A DNA stretch of 64,000 nt from Isoetes taiwanensis (GCA_021234155.1 JAJEKV010000083.1:1384213-1448212), one strand, 5' to 3'. Counted from the stretch's first letter, positions 22,738 through 34,282 are shown. Notes: generated by a model from the sequence alone, not told the origin. Program-made: numbers and translations.

Positions 22738-23321
22738 ATACCAACCAAACTTCACTTGCTAGATCAAAAGATTGGTGCCAAGTTGCATATAAAAGATTTA
22801 AGAGTATGGTAATGCTTGAAATTGGAATAAGCATGAAGATGTCAAATTTTTTCTTCAAGGAGCGCTTAGAGAATAATGATTACCAATACAAGAAGATGAG
22901 GGAGATTGAAGCGAATGTGGAAGGGTTCAGAAGAGATGCCAAAATTATTGAGGAGCTTAACATCAACCTTGATTATGGGCTAATAGATGCTTATCAACAT
23001 CTTGCTCCTATAATTGACACTCCAAAATATATGCGTTTCTTAACTTCACATCTTCGGGATAAGTGTGACCTCCTAATTCACACAATAGAAGAGGTTTAGG
23101 TAGTATAGAACTAGCTAACGATGATACCATGGCACCTCTTAGAGGTGCATTGGTTCGAGTTATTAATGGAAAAAATGCTCCCATTGTTAAAGAGGCAATG
23201 TCAATTTCCAGATGGCAGGGAGGCAGCTGCTGATATGGTCTATATCATTCCTAGAAATGATGATACCCTCCTACTTGGGGGGCTTGCTGAATTTGGCGAG
23301 TGGAACACTGATATAAACCTG
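22731..23321 (+). CDS. DAO: DAO exons 2-3 region (fused, lesioned)
   Basis: From 22731 to 23092 one frame encodes LARSKDWCQVAYKRF, FFFKERL, GLIDAYQHLAPIIDT and LIHTIEE. The frame then shifts and resumes as GLGSIELANDDT and PLRGALVRVING. It shifts again near 23207 and continues AADMVYIIPRNDDTLLLGGL to the donor GTAATT at 23322. The two shifts cancel, so the flanking frames agree. The only upstream AG near the junction is within the repeat (CCAG at 22727-22730). Confidence 0.85.
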
Positions 23322-23401
23322 GTAATTGTTGTCCTCTCTTTCTATAACCAACATATTTCGTATTACTCTCTTCTAAGACAGTTTTATCCTTGTTTTTCTA
23401 G

Positions 23402-23597
23402 GACAATTATCCCCTCGTTAAAGATATGTTTAAAAGGTGTCAACATTTTTATCCACCTTTACACAACGCATGTCTGGATGAGTCATGCCCGGTTGTCGTA
23501 GGCCTACGACCATATCGTCTGGACAATGTCTGTCTTGAGAGAGAAAGTAGACGCCCAAAAAGTCGTATCATCCACAATTATGGCCATGGGGGTTCTG
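23402..23597 (+). CDS. DAO: DAO exon with substrate-arginine and GHGGSG motifs
   Basis: An 80-bp intron (23322-23401, TTTTTCTAG acceptor) precedes this fully open exon. It reads DNYPLVKDMFKRCQHFYPPL, then VGLRPYR, whose arginine corresponds to the family residue that binds the substrate carboxylate, then IHNYGHGGSG, which contacts the FAD. The donor is at 23598 in phase 1. Confidence 0.9.
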
Positions 23598-23660
23598 GTA
23601 ATATAAATAGCTTATCATATGAATCGATATATGTAGGTTAACATTATGCATTTTATGTAG

Positions 23661-23755
23661 GGTTCTCCTTCTCATTTGGTTGTGCCGAAGATGTTGCACA
23701 AATTGCGATTTCAATCATGGAAGAAACAGAAAATGAAAAACGTGCACACCTTTAA
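23661..23755 (+). CDS. DAO: DAO last exon with PTS1-like end
   Basis: This follows a 63-bp intron (23598-23660). It is open to TAA at 23753. It encodes FSFSFGCAEDVAQIAISIME and ends KRAHL. AHL fits the [SAC][KRH][LM] peroxisome-targeting pattern, as expected for this enzyme. Confidence 0.88.
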
Positions 23756-23824
23756 TTGTGTAAGTCCATCGGATTCTGTTCAATTCTTTTGTGTTTGGAA
23801 ACTTTCGCTATATTGTATCGCCGT

Positions 23825-23895
23825 CTCATAGGCCAGTTGGCCTCCGTGGACGTTAAAATATACTTCCTTCCATCCTTCCTTCTATCTGTCTAAAA
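23825..23895 (+). mobile_element. LINE/SINE 3' tail fragment downstream of DAO
   Basis: CTCATAGGCCAGTTGGCCTC then GTGGACGTTAAAA and a TTCC-type microsatellite match the 3' tail of LINE A at 54130-54183. It begins about 70 bp after the DAO stop codon, so it may supply part of the 3' UTR or terminator. Confidence 0.5.
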
Positions 23896-23899
23896 AATG

Positions 23900-24980
23900 G
23901 ACTTCATAATTTACATAATGACACCTTTGATTGTGCAAGACCCACCACTTTTATATTTCTATGTGATGAGATGAGTTCATAGTCTACACAATGAGATGGG
24001 TTCTTCCATGTGGAGATTCAAGTATAATGTATTCTATGAGATGTCTAATATATTAAGTATGAAGATAGAATTGGTAAACCATCAAGCCCCATATATATTT
24101 ATATATATTACAAGTCTTTGTACTATCAATGGGTCTATGAACTATGGTCCATAAACATTTGGGAACAAATCCAAGCTTAAATAGATCAAGGTCTAAGAAT
24201 GTCAAGAATTAGGTTAGAAGAAGTCAAATAAAATTCAATTGAGTTGCACTATGACCTCATAACATGCACACCACTGTCAATGCTATCTCTATGCTATCTT
24301 TGATAGTTATTTACAGATGTAGCAGACATAGTTATTCACTGACAGGTTGGTTAGCAATGGGGCACAACCACATACCAGATTACCCCTTAAGTTCAAGCAA
24401 CAAAGATTTCAAAAAGAATTTTAGGCTTCTTTATCTCTAGTCTCCGCTTTGATATTCTCACCCTAAAAATAACAATATAATGGTACAAAGCTAAAGGACT
24501 AACATAGCCAAAAAGAACATATTATAGGGGCCTTCTTGTTCATAAAAATCAATTTGGATACCCAATCTTGGACTCTATGGTCAAAGGCATAGCTCAATCA
24601 TGGTCCAAAGGCGCGTCTTCTCTAATCACATTATAAGACTTGTTTAGCTCAAAGATATGTAAAAAGCTTAGCGTAACCCAGTATATACACAAAGTTGGAT
24701 GCAAATAATGACGTTGAACCGGGTAACACTAGCTCACTATTGTTTTCTGGTAAAAGAGTCGAAGTTAAATTTGAATTTAAAGTAAAAGGGTGCCTGAAGA
24801 TTTTAGCATGGAATGTGTTTGATTTTGTCATTACATTAATTACTTGCTAGAATTCAAGAAGTCAATTTTCGCATTGGAGAAGTCATGCTCACCCTAGTGG
24901 GCAAGGCTAATTATGAAAATTCCAACAACTATTCATTTTCATGTGAGGATGTTTCAGAAACGATTGCAATGCAATAATGT
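23900..24980. other. AT-rich intergenic stretch without recognised features
   Basis: I find no supported exon, RNA gene or element terminus. Base composition is AT-rich and both strands carry frequent stops. Confidence 0.5.
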
Positions 24981-24983
24981 ACT

Positions 24984-25142
24984 AGGGAAAGTTCTAGTCG
25001 AGGAAATTCCTCGAGGGAATTTCTCGAGGCGGAGCCGCGAGACGAGGCGGCGCCCAAGCGGCGAAGCCGCAGCGCCGCCGAGTCTGGCGGCCCGCCGAGA
25101 GAATATTCCCGAGGGAATATTCTGAGACATAGAACTTTCCCT
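24984..25142. mobile_element. Tourist-like palindromic MITE
   Basis: Perfect 12-bp terminal inverted repeats AGGGAAAGTTCT (24984-24995) and AGAACTTTCCCT (25131-25142) bound a 159-bp foldback. It holds CTCGAGG and GAATATTC sub-palindromes and a GC-rich core (GGCGGAGCCGCGAG to GCCCGCCGAG). If the terminus is read as GGGAAAGTTC, the flanks are CTA and TTA, similar to the TTA duplications of PIF/Harbinger MITEs. It abuts the TIR of the next element. Confidence 0.7.
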
Positions 25143-25942
25143 TACGTAATAAACACTTACTTCAAATTACGTTTTTAAGTACTTATCTTCTCAGCTATGG
25201 CGAGCACATTGAACAAATAAAAACTCTGAAAGGAATACAATAGAAGCTCTAAAAAATAGTTGAAACTCTAACTATTGAGATCAAAGCCCAGAATCAAGCA
25301 GAACAAGCTTGGATTCAGAGTATCATGAGTATGATCTTGGCTACACAAAGCATTTAGCAAGGAAGACGTTGAAAAAAAGAAGATATGAACTCTGCCTGAA
25401 GCTTCCCAATGTTTTTGTTGATTCCTAAACCGCCAAGATCGACCTAAACTGCTTCTGAACATCATCTCATTTAACTCTGTCTCACTTTCGGCCAAAAGAC
25501 TCAACAAAGCTTGAAATGGTGTTATGGCGGCCTTCGAAAAACTCTGGAAAATGAAACCTTGAACTGAAAACTCTGGAAAACTCTGGATAAACTCTGAAAA
25601 TCTGGCAAAACTTGGAGAACGACAAATCTGGCTATGGCGGCCTTCCAAAAACAAGTACCTGACGGCGCTGCTGCTCTTCTTCAACCCTAAAGCGCCCGCA
25701 GTTGGCTATGCCTTCCTGAAAAAAAAAGCGCCCGCAGTTGTCTATGGCGCCCGCAGCTGGCTATGGCAGAAGCGCCCGCAGATGGCTATGGCGCCCACAG
25801 TTGGCTCCCGCAGTTGGCTATGGCGCCCACAGTTGGCGCCCACAGGAATTTGAGCGGCGCCGCCATGAAGAAGCGGAGGAACGTTTACGCCATATAAAAA
25901 TGACGTAATATACAAGTAATTTGAAGTAAGTGTTTATTACGC
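25143..25942. mobile_element. TIR element (~0.8 kb) with internal GCGCCCGCAG repeats
   Basis: A 26-bp perfect inverted repeat (25145-25170 against 25916-25941, starting CGTAATAAACACTTACTTC) bounds about 800 bp. Inside are about seven imperfect copies of GCGCCCGCAGTTGGCTATGG (25690-25845) and a 138-residue minus-strand open frame (25268-25684) with no recognised domain. The left terminus seems to carry the Tourist-like MITE at its very edge, which implies nested insertion. The element is probably non-autonomous and its superfamily is undetermined. Confidence 0.7.
25690..25845 (+). repeat. Tandem GCGCCCGCAGTTGGCTATGG units
   Basis: Seven imperfect copies of a 20-bp GC-rich unit sit near the right end of the TIR element. 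This is the sort of subterminal repeat that transposases bind in several DNA transposon groups. Confidence 0.75.
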
Positions 25943-25949
25943 AAAAAAT

Positions 25950-28750
25950 AAACCTTGCCACCGCAATATAATCTCTTTTTAATTGCACCTTGATTGCCCC
26001 ATCCCCTACATTCTCTCAAACTACCCTTAGATTTCCGTTCAATTTCTCAGGTTCTCTCTCAAGCTTCTGTGCCATTACCATATCGCAGCGAAATAGAAAA
26101 GCATATAAATCTGAGAGTGTAGTTATTCTTCGCATGAAAAGTATCTTAATTGTTTTTATTCGATGGGCATCGATTCCTGGTGAAGGATGTCCCCTATTTT
26201 CAGTGTCCGGGCTGTGGCTCAAATAAGTCGAATTCATTGTCTCTTTTAACAAGTAGCATTTGTTGAACAGTCTACAGAAAATGCATCTGCACACACTTGC
26301 AACCTACTCAAATTGTGAATGTTAACTCATTCAAGGATTGTTATCTCAATTGGAAGCCCAATTTCTTCAATTACTAAGTTTCCCAAACAAGTGTATAGCG
26401 TGCAGAATCATTTGACAACTTGGTGAAAAGGCAAGAACCTTTAACTTGAAGTTCTACATTGCTAACAACCTTGGGTGCACGTTTCAACTGGACAAAATCA
26501 ACAACATTATTTCTTCATTTACACACGAGCTTTTATTTCATACATTCTAACAACTGATCATTTGTGATCATTAAAAAATCAAGCTAAATTTAAATTAAAA
26601 TGGAATTGTACCATTTGTTGGCATAACAAAATAGTCATAAATGATATTGTCAAAGTTATGCCAACCCTCATTCATACAACCATTGCAATTGCAATGCCAA
26701 GTTCTCCTTGTTTGCATATCCTATAGTTGATTGTCATTAATAAAAGAATGCAATGCTAAGTTCTCCTTGATGTGTGCATACCCTACAATTATTTGTCATT
26801 AATAAAAGCGTCCCAATTGCATGCAGAATGGATACTGCCAAATGTAACCTTATACATATCCTGCAATTACTACCCCTCAAGATGCCATGTTTGGGTTCGG
26901 GCTCTTATGCATTCCTCTTGCATGTCTCTTATGCATTCCTCTTGCATGTCTACGACACATTTCAAAGCAAGCACATCTTCATCACATTGCTCATACCGAA
27001 TTGCTCATACCGATTAGATATTTATTACATTTAAGCTTAAGTTTTTTTGCCGCATTTTTTTTTAACACTAATGCAACACCAAGTTGTCCTTGCTACGCGC
27101 ATTCCATGCCTCAATCCATTGGAACGTGCCATTCAAGAAGTATATGAGTTGTCTAAGGTCAAGGAAGGCCTCTTACATACAGAAAGACTCTCAGTTGTCT
27201 GCATAAGGCAAGGATTAGATGAGACTAAATCAAGACAATGAGCATGACGAAAAGAAAGAATTTGCTAGTGCACAATAGACTAGAAACATAACATAATATA
27301 CAAAATCAGTGCAACTTTGTGAAAGGCACTAATCTGCAGATTTTTAGGCAAGAAAATTAAAGGAGAAAAGCACCACGAGAAAACTATTGTGGCCAGCGTT
27401 CCTGAGAATAGCACATTGAGTCTAATATAGATATCAAATGCTATTAAAACAGGAGCTACATATGACCTGATTTCTACACTAACAAATCAGATTTCTACAC
27501 TAACAAATCAGTAGCTTAATAACATAAAAATGAGAAAACAACAGATAGATTACTATGAACGGGACCACTGTCTATAAAGCAAAGCAATCTTACCCTATGG
27601 CTATATGATCAGAGAAGGCCCTTACTTTACTAGGCCCCTTATAAAGATAAAAGCTAGAAATGCATTTATTGCCAATCATTCTTTGCCAATATGTATGGCA
27701 AGTACAATGGCTACTATTATTGTCAATCATAACGCAAAGTACAATTGCTAAATGGCTACTGTTATTGCCAATCTATATGGCAAGTATAATTGCACAAGGT
27801 CATCATGATGTTTCATTTTATCAAATCCAACTCTTAGGGTCCAATAACATCCATTCCCAGTCGTTTCTCACTAGTAGTTTCTCACTGGTCAGATATAGGT
27901 TCGTACATGCACATGCTGTAGACTAGAAAGATTACACGCTTTCTGCGCCCTTGGAATTGAATAGTGCATTACTGCAAATAAATTACAACTCCATATATAA
28001 GTTCAAAGCCCATATAGGAGACATAGAAATTTACCTGGCATCTGTTGGAGCGCACTGGTCCCGGAATGGAAAAAATCGTGACAATAATAGCTAGCATCTG
28101 TTTTGCCAAGGAAGAATTTTATCTGTTCTGCAATTCCAACGATACCCAGCTGCTAGTTTGACTAAGCTAACTCTGTTGACCAAGTTCCGGAAGTAAAAAG
28201 CAAAATTATCATAACAGAAAAGCAAGTGCAAAGCTTAAGGATAAGTTGCCAATTGATGTAGTACCAGTTTCGGCATGTTTCAAGCAACCCTCGACCAGCC
28301 TCTGCATCTCAAAATAAAGCTAAAAATTTTGTTCTTCGAAATGCAATACAAAACCTGCCCTGGCTCAGTGATTAAGAGTGCCGCTAAAGCATTTTTATGT
28401 CATCTTCCTTCTTCTGGCATAACCCCAAATCCTTCCCAATGAACAAATTTATACTGAAAATAAACAGAAAAAGCAAGCGAGTGCAAGGGAAGCAATTTTT
28501 GTACGAGTCGAAATTAGCCAGTGTCGTGTGGAAAATACTCTTTCCTTGCAGTGATTGCATCCCTCAGGAAGCCGGTGGAACAGCCAGCCACAACAACGTT
28601 AGGAAAAGCCAAAGACACATCATAGAAACAACATAGATAATTGCCATGCGATCTTAAGAATGGACTAACGAAACACCGATTTCAAAACTTAATGCTCAGC
28701 AAAAATTGGCATAAATAGCAAGCACAACATTCCAAACGGAGTCCAAGGCT
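25950..28750. other. Intergenic stretch, few supported features
   Basis: A minus-to-plus scan gives only weak hints. One is a plus-strand frame near 26160-26230 reading FQCPGCGSN, a possible CxxC zinc ribbon without an extended match. Another is a direct repeat of GCATTCCTCTTGCATGTCT (26916 and 26932). A third is a tRNA-like A box TGGCTCAGTGATTAAGAGTG (about 28364) without a B box, perhaps a SINE fragment. No gene call is justified. Confidence 0.35.
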
Positions 28751-28752
28751 TC

Positions 28753-28977
28753 CTAGAGCAAATACACAAAGCTCAATCCCCAGAAAGAAATGACCTGAGC
28801 CATGATCTTCTGTCCCTGTTTGCAATGGCAGCAACTTTGCAGATACAATATGTGCTTTCAGCTTAATCTTTGTATATTGATGTTGAAAGCTTGCAATCGG
28901 ACTTGCAGAGTTGCATGATGCATAATCTGCCTTGTTGACCTCCAATACATTGTGATAATCCTTCGAAAAATTAAATA
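28753..28977 (-). CDS. Phytocyanin exon 2
   Basis: The acceptor TTTGCAG at 28978-28984 precedes this exon and the stop is TAG at 28753-28755. The first 40 codons are open and strongly phytocyanin-like. The copper-loop part lies one frame over. Confidence 0.85.
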
Positions 28978-31900
28978 CTGCAAATCTCCCCCACAATCGT
29001 CACAAAATACTACAGAAATAATGCAACACAGATTAAAACTAAAAAAAGATCAATATAGCCTAAAATTGACCACAAATTAGAATATGATATATGTCAACAA
29101 CATAAAAGCTGCACGTAGTTTTACCTTCACTGCTCGACTGTCCTCTAAATGAACCAATAGCTCTGCTCTATTACAATCCGGCCCTTGAAGGCCATGTTCC
29201 CAATGAACTTCTGAACCTATAATAAGCACAGGTCAAGCAACTTTTCTTTGCAAACATACTCAGGCACAGGTCAAGCAAGTTTACTTTTGTAAAATTTATG
29301 GGTACACCCATTTCCTTCTTCATAACACAATGTATGCATAGACATAAAACAAATCCAACACAAAGAAAGGACTACAACATATGCATGTAGGCTAGTTGTT
29401 GACCTCTATCAAGCCATATCCAGGGACATCTATTCTAGGTACAAATGATATAATTGGTGGTGTCTGAAAACAGCATCAAGCATTTACAAATTAAGACTTA
29501 TATTTGGCACCTAAGGTTGAAATTCGTAGTTAACAGTTATCTCCATCTTTTGCCACATACGAAATGAATATTCTGTTACAGATTCCGTTAGGGCATCTAG
29601 TGGAGGTTTCCCAGAGAATGAAGATGGGGAAGGATCAATCAAGGGGGTTCACTACATTCTGCACATGGTCCTTTAACAACAGGGTGTTTGACACCTCCAA
29701 TATTATCAGATCCAAATTGTGGTATGGTATTTTTCCAAGAAGTGTCAGTATTTGGTACAGAACAGAAATGATTTGTCTAGCTTGAACTTTTAACTCTTTA
29801 GGGTAGGCACGAGCAAATTGTATAAGCCAAGATTATCCCCAATAGCTTTTATCCTAAAATGTAATTGCTACTTCACATTTGTTTGATTATGTATACTGGC
29901 CTTTTTAAATTTATTGGCATCTATTCAGATATGCTACGACATGCAAGAAATGGATTGCAACAGAATTATGGACATAAAGCTGCTATTTATAGCCATGAAT
30001 TTGGAAGAAAACGAGATATTTCAGTTAGCAGGGACTCATTAAAAAGAGAGCTTACGGATGAGCATCGAGACTCTAGAAAATTCCGTCCCCAAAGGCAAAG
30101 CCCGACCATCATTTTCGTTTTGTACATTTGCATATTTTGAACTTCTCTTGAAACACACTTCGTTCAATCATTTTTACTTATCACATAGTCATAAGATGCC
30201 TACAATGTTGATCGTATAGCAATGGACTGCTCTCCAGCTTATACTGCAATGACTTCTGGAACCTTCCTTAGGCAACAACACAAAAATAATTAATGACATA
30301 TAGAGAAACAGAAAGAAGGAAATTATGATTAATGGTGATGAACAAAGCACATCCTTGGCTTCATTTTCCGTAAGTAGATTCATCGTTATCATAAGGAAAC
30401 TTTAATTGCCTAAATAGCTACAAAGAAAAGACTGAATTGTACTTCAAAACAAAATCCAAAAAAAATTGACTGGCATGCAAAAGGGACACCCATTTAATAT
30501 CACTAATTTCATGCAACAGATTCTTACTGGCTATAAGGATTGGTCCACAACTGAGCCTGAATGTCAGTTCTGTTTGAAGCATGAAGAAAACAAACGCATT
30601 CTTCCATCTAACCTCAGTGGCCTCAAATGATCATTTGGTAGCCAGCATCAGCTGGTATTTAAAAAAATCTGTACAGATTTATTTGGTAGATAACGTGAGC
30701 TGGAATATAGAATAATTGTCATGATATCTGTATCAGTATTTGTCAATGCCAAGAGCTTCAAACATCCATTCCTACTTCATGAAATATGATGCATGGGACA
30801 AAATCGAAGAGTCCTGGCTCTTGATAAATATTTCCAAAACTCACCTTAAGCTTACATTTATCCTGGCCTACTCTCAGATACCACTCATTTATAAAAGCGA
30901 CCTGAAATTTACAATCTCTAGGACTGATAATTTGTTACTTCCAGGGAAAATGTCTATCACCATAAGTATGAATGGAGTGCTCAACATGACCAGAGGGCAC
31001 AAACTCTGCAACACCTCAGCCCATTCTATCACTTTTTCCCACTTGTTACTTTAAACCTGGACAGTATACTAACCCCATCTTAAACAACATAGTCCTTGCC
31101 CGTTTGTTTATATTTGCCACCAACCCCATCTTAAACAACATAGTCCTTGCCCGTTTGTTTATATTTGCCACCAGCCTACGAAGTTGCCATTCAAATCTCT
31201 GCATGTGCATGACATTTATCCACCTTTTCACCATTCATCAAAGCAAAATACAAAGCTTCCTACCAGAGAACTCGGCCTGCATGCATCTACCTCCATGCTG
31301 CCAATATTTGGACTGCTAACCTTCAGGTCAGCATATGCTCATGCAACCTCTTTAACAAACCTCAATCAATCTGGGCCGCACTAGTGGGATGATCTGGGGC
31401 TGCAAAATTCTTATTTATGAATTTTATAATCTAACTATGTTCATCAGCTACACATTATGCAATATCAAAGGAGCTCAACTATAGTGCAACATAACCTTGC
31501 CCATGAATGCAACTAAAAGGCCCATAAACCCTGCAAGTCGCATTTGTCTTGGAATGTCAGCATTTACATGCAAAGACATTTGAAGAATTTGCATCTGGCG
31601 GACACCGGAACAAAAGGAAACACCAGAACAGTGGCACCACGCTGTGTCGCTTTACTTTTGTTCACACCATCAAACTAGGATTAATGTCTTACATGAGAAA
31701 GAAAGCCAAAATGAACAGTCAATTCTAATGAACAACGAACAATGGCAGGGAACACCGTGCAAAATCCCAACCCTAAATAAAAAATGGAGTCATTTTAAAA
31801 GAGAAAACAGGCCCAATAAGTGGCAACTGTGTCATCATTCTTGACGCTAACCTGCTAGGATGCATAACGCAATGGCAGATCCAGCGCCTTCTTTCTCAGC

Positions 31901-32101
31901 ATTTGAAGCTGGGAGCACCTAATGTATCACCGACGAAATAAAAGCTCGACGCCGTCCATGTGGTGTAGTTGACATGGAAGAAGGAAGGAAGACTCCAACC
32001 GCCAGGTCCACCAACGACGATTTCTTTGGCAGAGAAGCTCTGGATAGTGGCAGAAAGGCTAAGAACTGCCATGCAAAAACTCTTCTCTGGATGCCTGCCA
32101 T
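28753..32101 (-). CDS. Phytocyanin (early-nodulin-like) gene, two exons
   Basis: Phytocyanins are small secreted or GPI-anchored blue-copper-fold proteins of plant cell walls. Exon 1 (31919-32101) has a signal-peptide-like start (MAGIQRRVFAWQFL) and, in the neighbouring frame, KEIVVGGPGGWSLP and NYTTWTAS ending GDTL. A 2.94-kb intron follows. Exon 2 (28753-28977) reads VFNFSKDYHNVLEVNKADYA, then CNSASPIASF, with the histidine copper ligand in YHNV. After a frame change near 28835 it reads CHCKQGQK, the second copper-ligand loop, then a hydrophobic end VISFWGLSFVYLL. The intron sits at the family's usual site just before VF, and the split GTA codon joins in phase. Two one-base lesions are needed to explain the frame, so decay or base error applies here too. 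Confidence 0.85.
31071..31172 (+). repeat. 51-bp tandem duplication in the phytocyanin intron
   Basis: Two identical copies of a 51-bp block (AACCCCATCTTAAACAACAT ... TATATTTGCCACC) lie head to tail with no visible substitutions, so this is a recent local duplication. Confidence 0.9.
31919..32101 (-). CDS. Phytocyanin exon 1
   Basis: Two start codons are possible. ATG at 32101 gives a good signal peptide but the wrong downstream frame. ATG at 32072 gives MAVLSLSATIQSFSAKEIVV in frame with the domain. The donor is GTGCTC at 31913-31918 in phase 1. Confidence 0.8.
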   Translation of the reverse strand: MAGIQRRVFAWQFLAFLPLSRASLPKKSSLVDLAVGVFLPSSMSTTPHGRRRAFISSVIH

Positions 32102-32199
32102 AGCCAGAAAATTCTAAGCACCCGTAAAATGGACTTAAAAACATAGGCGGAACCATGGTTTTGGGCGAATGAATGCTACGCACGATATTCACATTTGAA

Positions 32200-33480
32200 A
32201 CTCATATTGGCTTTACAGGTAAGTTGTTAGGCCTAGTTCTAGGTAAAGTTCTTCAGCTCTATATATCACAATTCACATATTTCTTGTGCAGCAAATTTCC
32301 TATCTGCATGTTTCATTTATTTCAATGCTTAACCTTTGAGCATAGATTGGTAAACTGAGACGTTTATTTGCTATAACTGAAGGTTTACTTGCAGGCTTAT
32401 TTTAGTCTTGCCTATGGAGCTGTTTACCATGTTATTCTATTTGGGCAGAATAATTATGACAACAGCAACATCACAGATATGGAGAAGAATCCTAATGCAG
32501 GGGAGCAAAGAGGCTAATCAATAAAGAGATCTAAGAGCAACTCCATTGGAGCCATACGGTCTGTGCAACCTCAAATCTTTGTAGTTTGTAGGCATGCATG
32601 CCTGCAGATTGATGCTCTATAATACTCTGAATTATAGCACGTTGAATGGAAAGAGGACTTTAGATGCATCAATCCAAGAAAAAGAGTTTTGGTTCATTTG
32701 GATGTATGTCCTAACTCAGCTATTCATAATGTGTTATTGCTTATACAGGAGACAACCAACCTCTTAGCAGAATATCTTAATTGGTTTCCATAGCATCTGG
32801 TATTTAGCACATTGCAAATTATAAGTGCATGAAAGATGGAACATCTTCTAAATATGATGTAAGACACCCTGTTAAACACAATCTAACTGATTGCTTCCTT
32901 ATCTATTAACGCAACTAGATTTTAGCCTGCTAGGTCATCCCTTCACCTTGCTAGCTTGTCTGGTTAGACAACCTCCTTCTTTTAGCAAAATAGCTTAATT
33001 GGTTAACTCTGTGATTGGCGGCTTCAGGGATCTAAGGGATGGCTTGCTTGTTGATTAAAGCAACTCAGCTCAAACGATCTAGCTCCCTTCGCCACCTAGG
33101 CATTCCTACAATACTGCGCAACTTCAAGATTTACATTTACAACACAAATTCGTCTCTTCCTAACGGCAAGATAGAATAATAACTAATCTACGAATATCCA
33201 TAATTATATTAATAATGCATTTTACATTTGGAAGGAACATGCCGAAACCAAATAGAGACCAAGATGCACTAACCAAAGACAAAACAAATAAATGATGAAT
33301 CCACAAAATTTTACACACCTCAAACTACTCGCGCCTCGGTACTTCTTACGCAATGAAAAAACCACTGCCCAAACATACCCAGACCAGGGCCTACATGGAA
33401 AAAGCACTGAAGAAGATCGAATATTGGGAACTTGCGTTTTTCTCTTAGAATAATACCTGGTAGATTGGGTTCTATGCGCA
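32200..33480. other. Stretch without supported genes
   Basis: A possible exon after an acceptor at about 32393 reads AYFSLAYGAVYHVILFGQN and stops at about 32516, with no family recognised. Nothing else is supported. Confidence 0.3.
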
Positions 33481-33543
33481 GTATGGTCTTCAGACAATGC
33501 TGCATATCATTGGAGTTTACGACAAAACATAGCTCCACAAATG

Positions 33544-33978
33544 TTATGCAAAAAGGGAACCATAGCACCAATCATATCTATCAGGAGCCCGCCGCCTTAG
33601 CCGAGCAACAGCCATCTGTTGAAAAAAAAAAGGGGAACATATCAGTATTAAAATAGAGCCGACAAAAATGGAACAGAACAAATTGCAATTATTAGCATCT
33701 CCAAACCTCACTTTTGCACCAGATAAAAAAAACTTGGCCTGAGAATCATCGGATGCGCCAGAATGGAAAGAAGATTTTGCTTCAGCTTCATCGGCGTTAT
33801 CCCGCTCAAAGCAACAGAGCCGCGACAGATTATAGCTTAAAAACACGACAGAAAGGAGCAAGATTAAGAATCTGATATGTCGATGACCTCCCAAATACAA
33901 ACCAGGAGAAAAATCTCGCCTAAAAATGATGGGGGTCCATCCATGGCGCATTCGAAAATAGAAGAAACTATCGCCCAA
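33544..33978 (-). CDS. Unrecognised exon(s) of a type II membrane-like protein
   Basis: On the minus strand a frame reads MRHGWTPIIFRRDFSPGLYL, then a hydrophobic segment HIRFLILLLSVVFLSYNLS, then an acidic and Ser-rich stretch. That layout suits a signal-anchored Golgi protein, but no family is recognised. A GTTTGG donor near 33709 and a TTTCAACAG acceptor near 33620 suggest an intron. The following exon is open in another frame (CFVVNSNDMQHCLKTILRIE). The matching part of the second copy (34.7-35.0 kb) is broken by indels. Confidence 0.35.
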   Translation of the reverse strand: MGDSFFYFRMRHGWTPIIFRRDFSPGLYLGGHRHIRFLILLLSVVFLSYNLSRLCCFERDNADEAEAKSSFHSGASDDSQAKFFLSGAKVRFGDANNCNLFCSIFVGSILILICSPFFFQQMAVARLRRRAPDRYDWCYGSLFA

Positions 33979-34282
33979 GGTTCAAAACACAGGAGGGCGA
34001 CTATTCAATTCTTCGTATCCTTCAATCCGGCCAGAGATCGTTGTGCATTCATGCTCGAGAGCCACAGGCATTGCTCGCAAGGAAGGAGTCCCGCCACTTT
34101 CCCTGACGTGGCGAAATAAACAATGGTAGGGAAGAAATGACCTTCAAAATTAAATGCAATATTAATATAATGTGCCACCTCATCATGTGGCATTTATTGC
34201 TATCAAATTATGTGGCAACATCAGGGCCATTCATCACACTTGCGCTTAAATGGCTTAGATCAAAAGCCCCAAATAAGGGGGG

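Larger units (their letters stand above)
18179..23755 (+). pseudogene. DAO: D-amino-acid oxidase gene with transposons in intron 1
   Basis: D-amino-acid oxidase is a peroxisomal FAD enzyme that deaminates D-amino acids to keto acids, ammonia and hydrogen peroxide. Exons in order: 18179-18353 (Rossmann motif VIGGGVIG, then GALWEWPP); about 22731-23092 (LARSKDWCQVAYKRF to LIHTIEE, including GLIDAYQHLAPIIDT); 23093-23321 (GLGSIELANDDT, PLRGALVRV, YIIPRNDDTLLLGGL); 23402-23597 (VGLRPYR, IHNYGHGGSG); 23661-23755 (SFGCAEDVA, ending RAHL). About 25 family residues are missing at 23093 and an extra base sits near 23207, so the copy may be inactive unless these are assembly errors. Intron 1 is filled by a hAT gene and a tandem array. 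The final AHL fits the PTS1 rule for peroxisome import. Confidence 0.88.
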
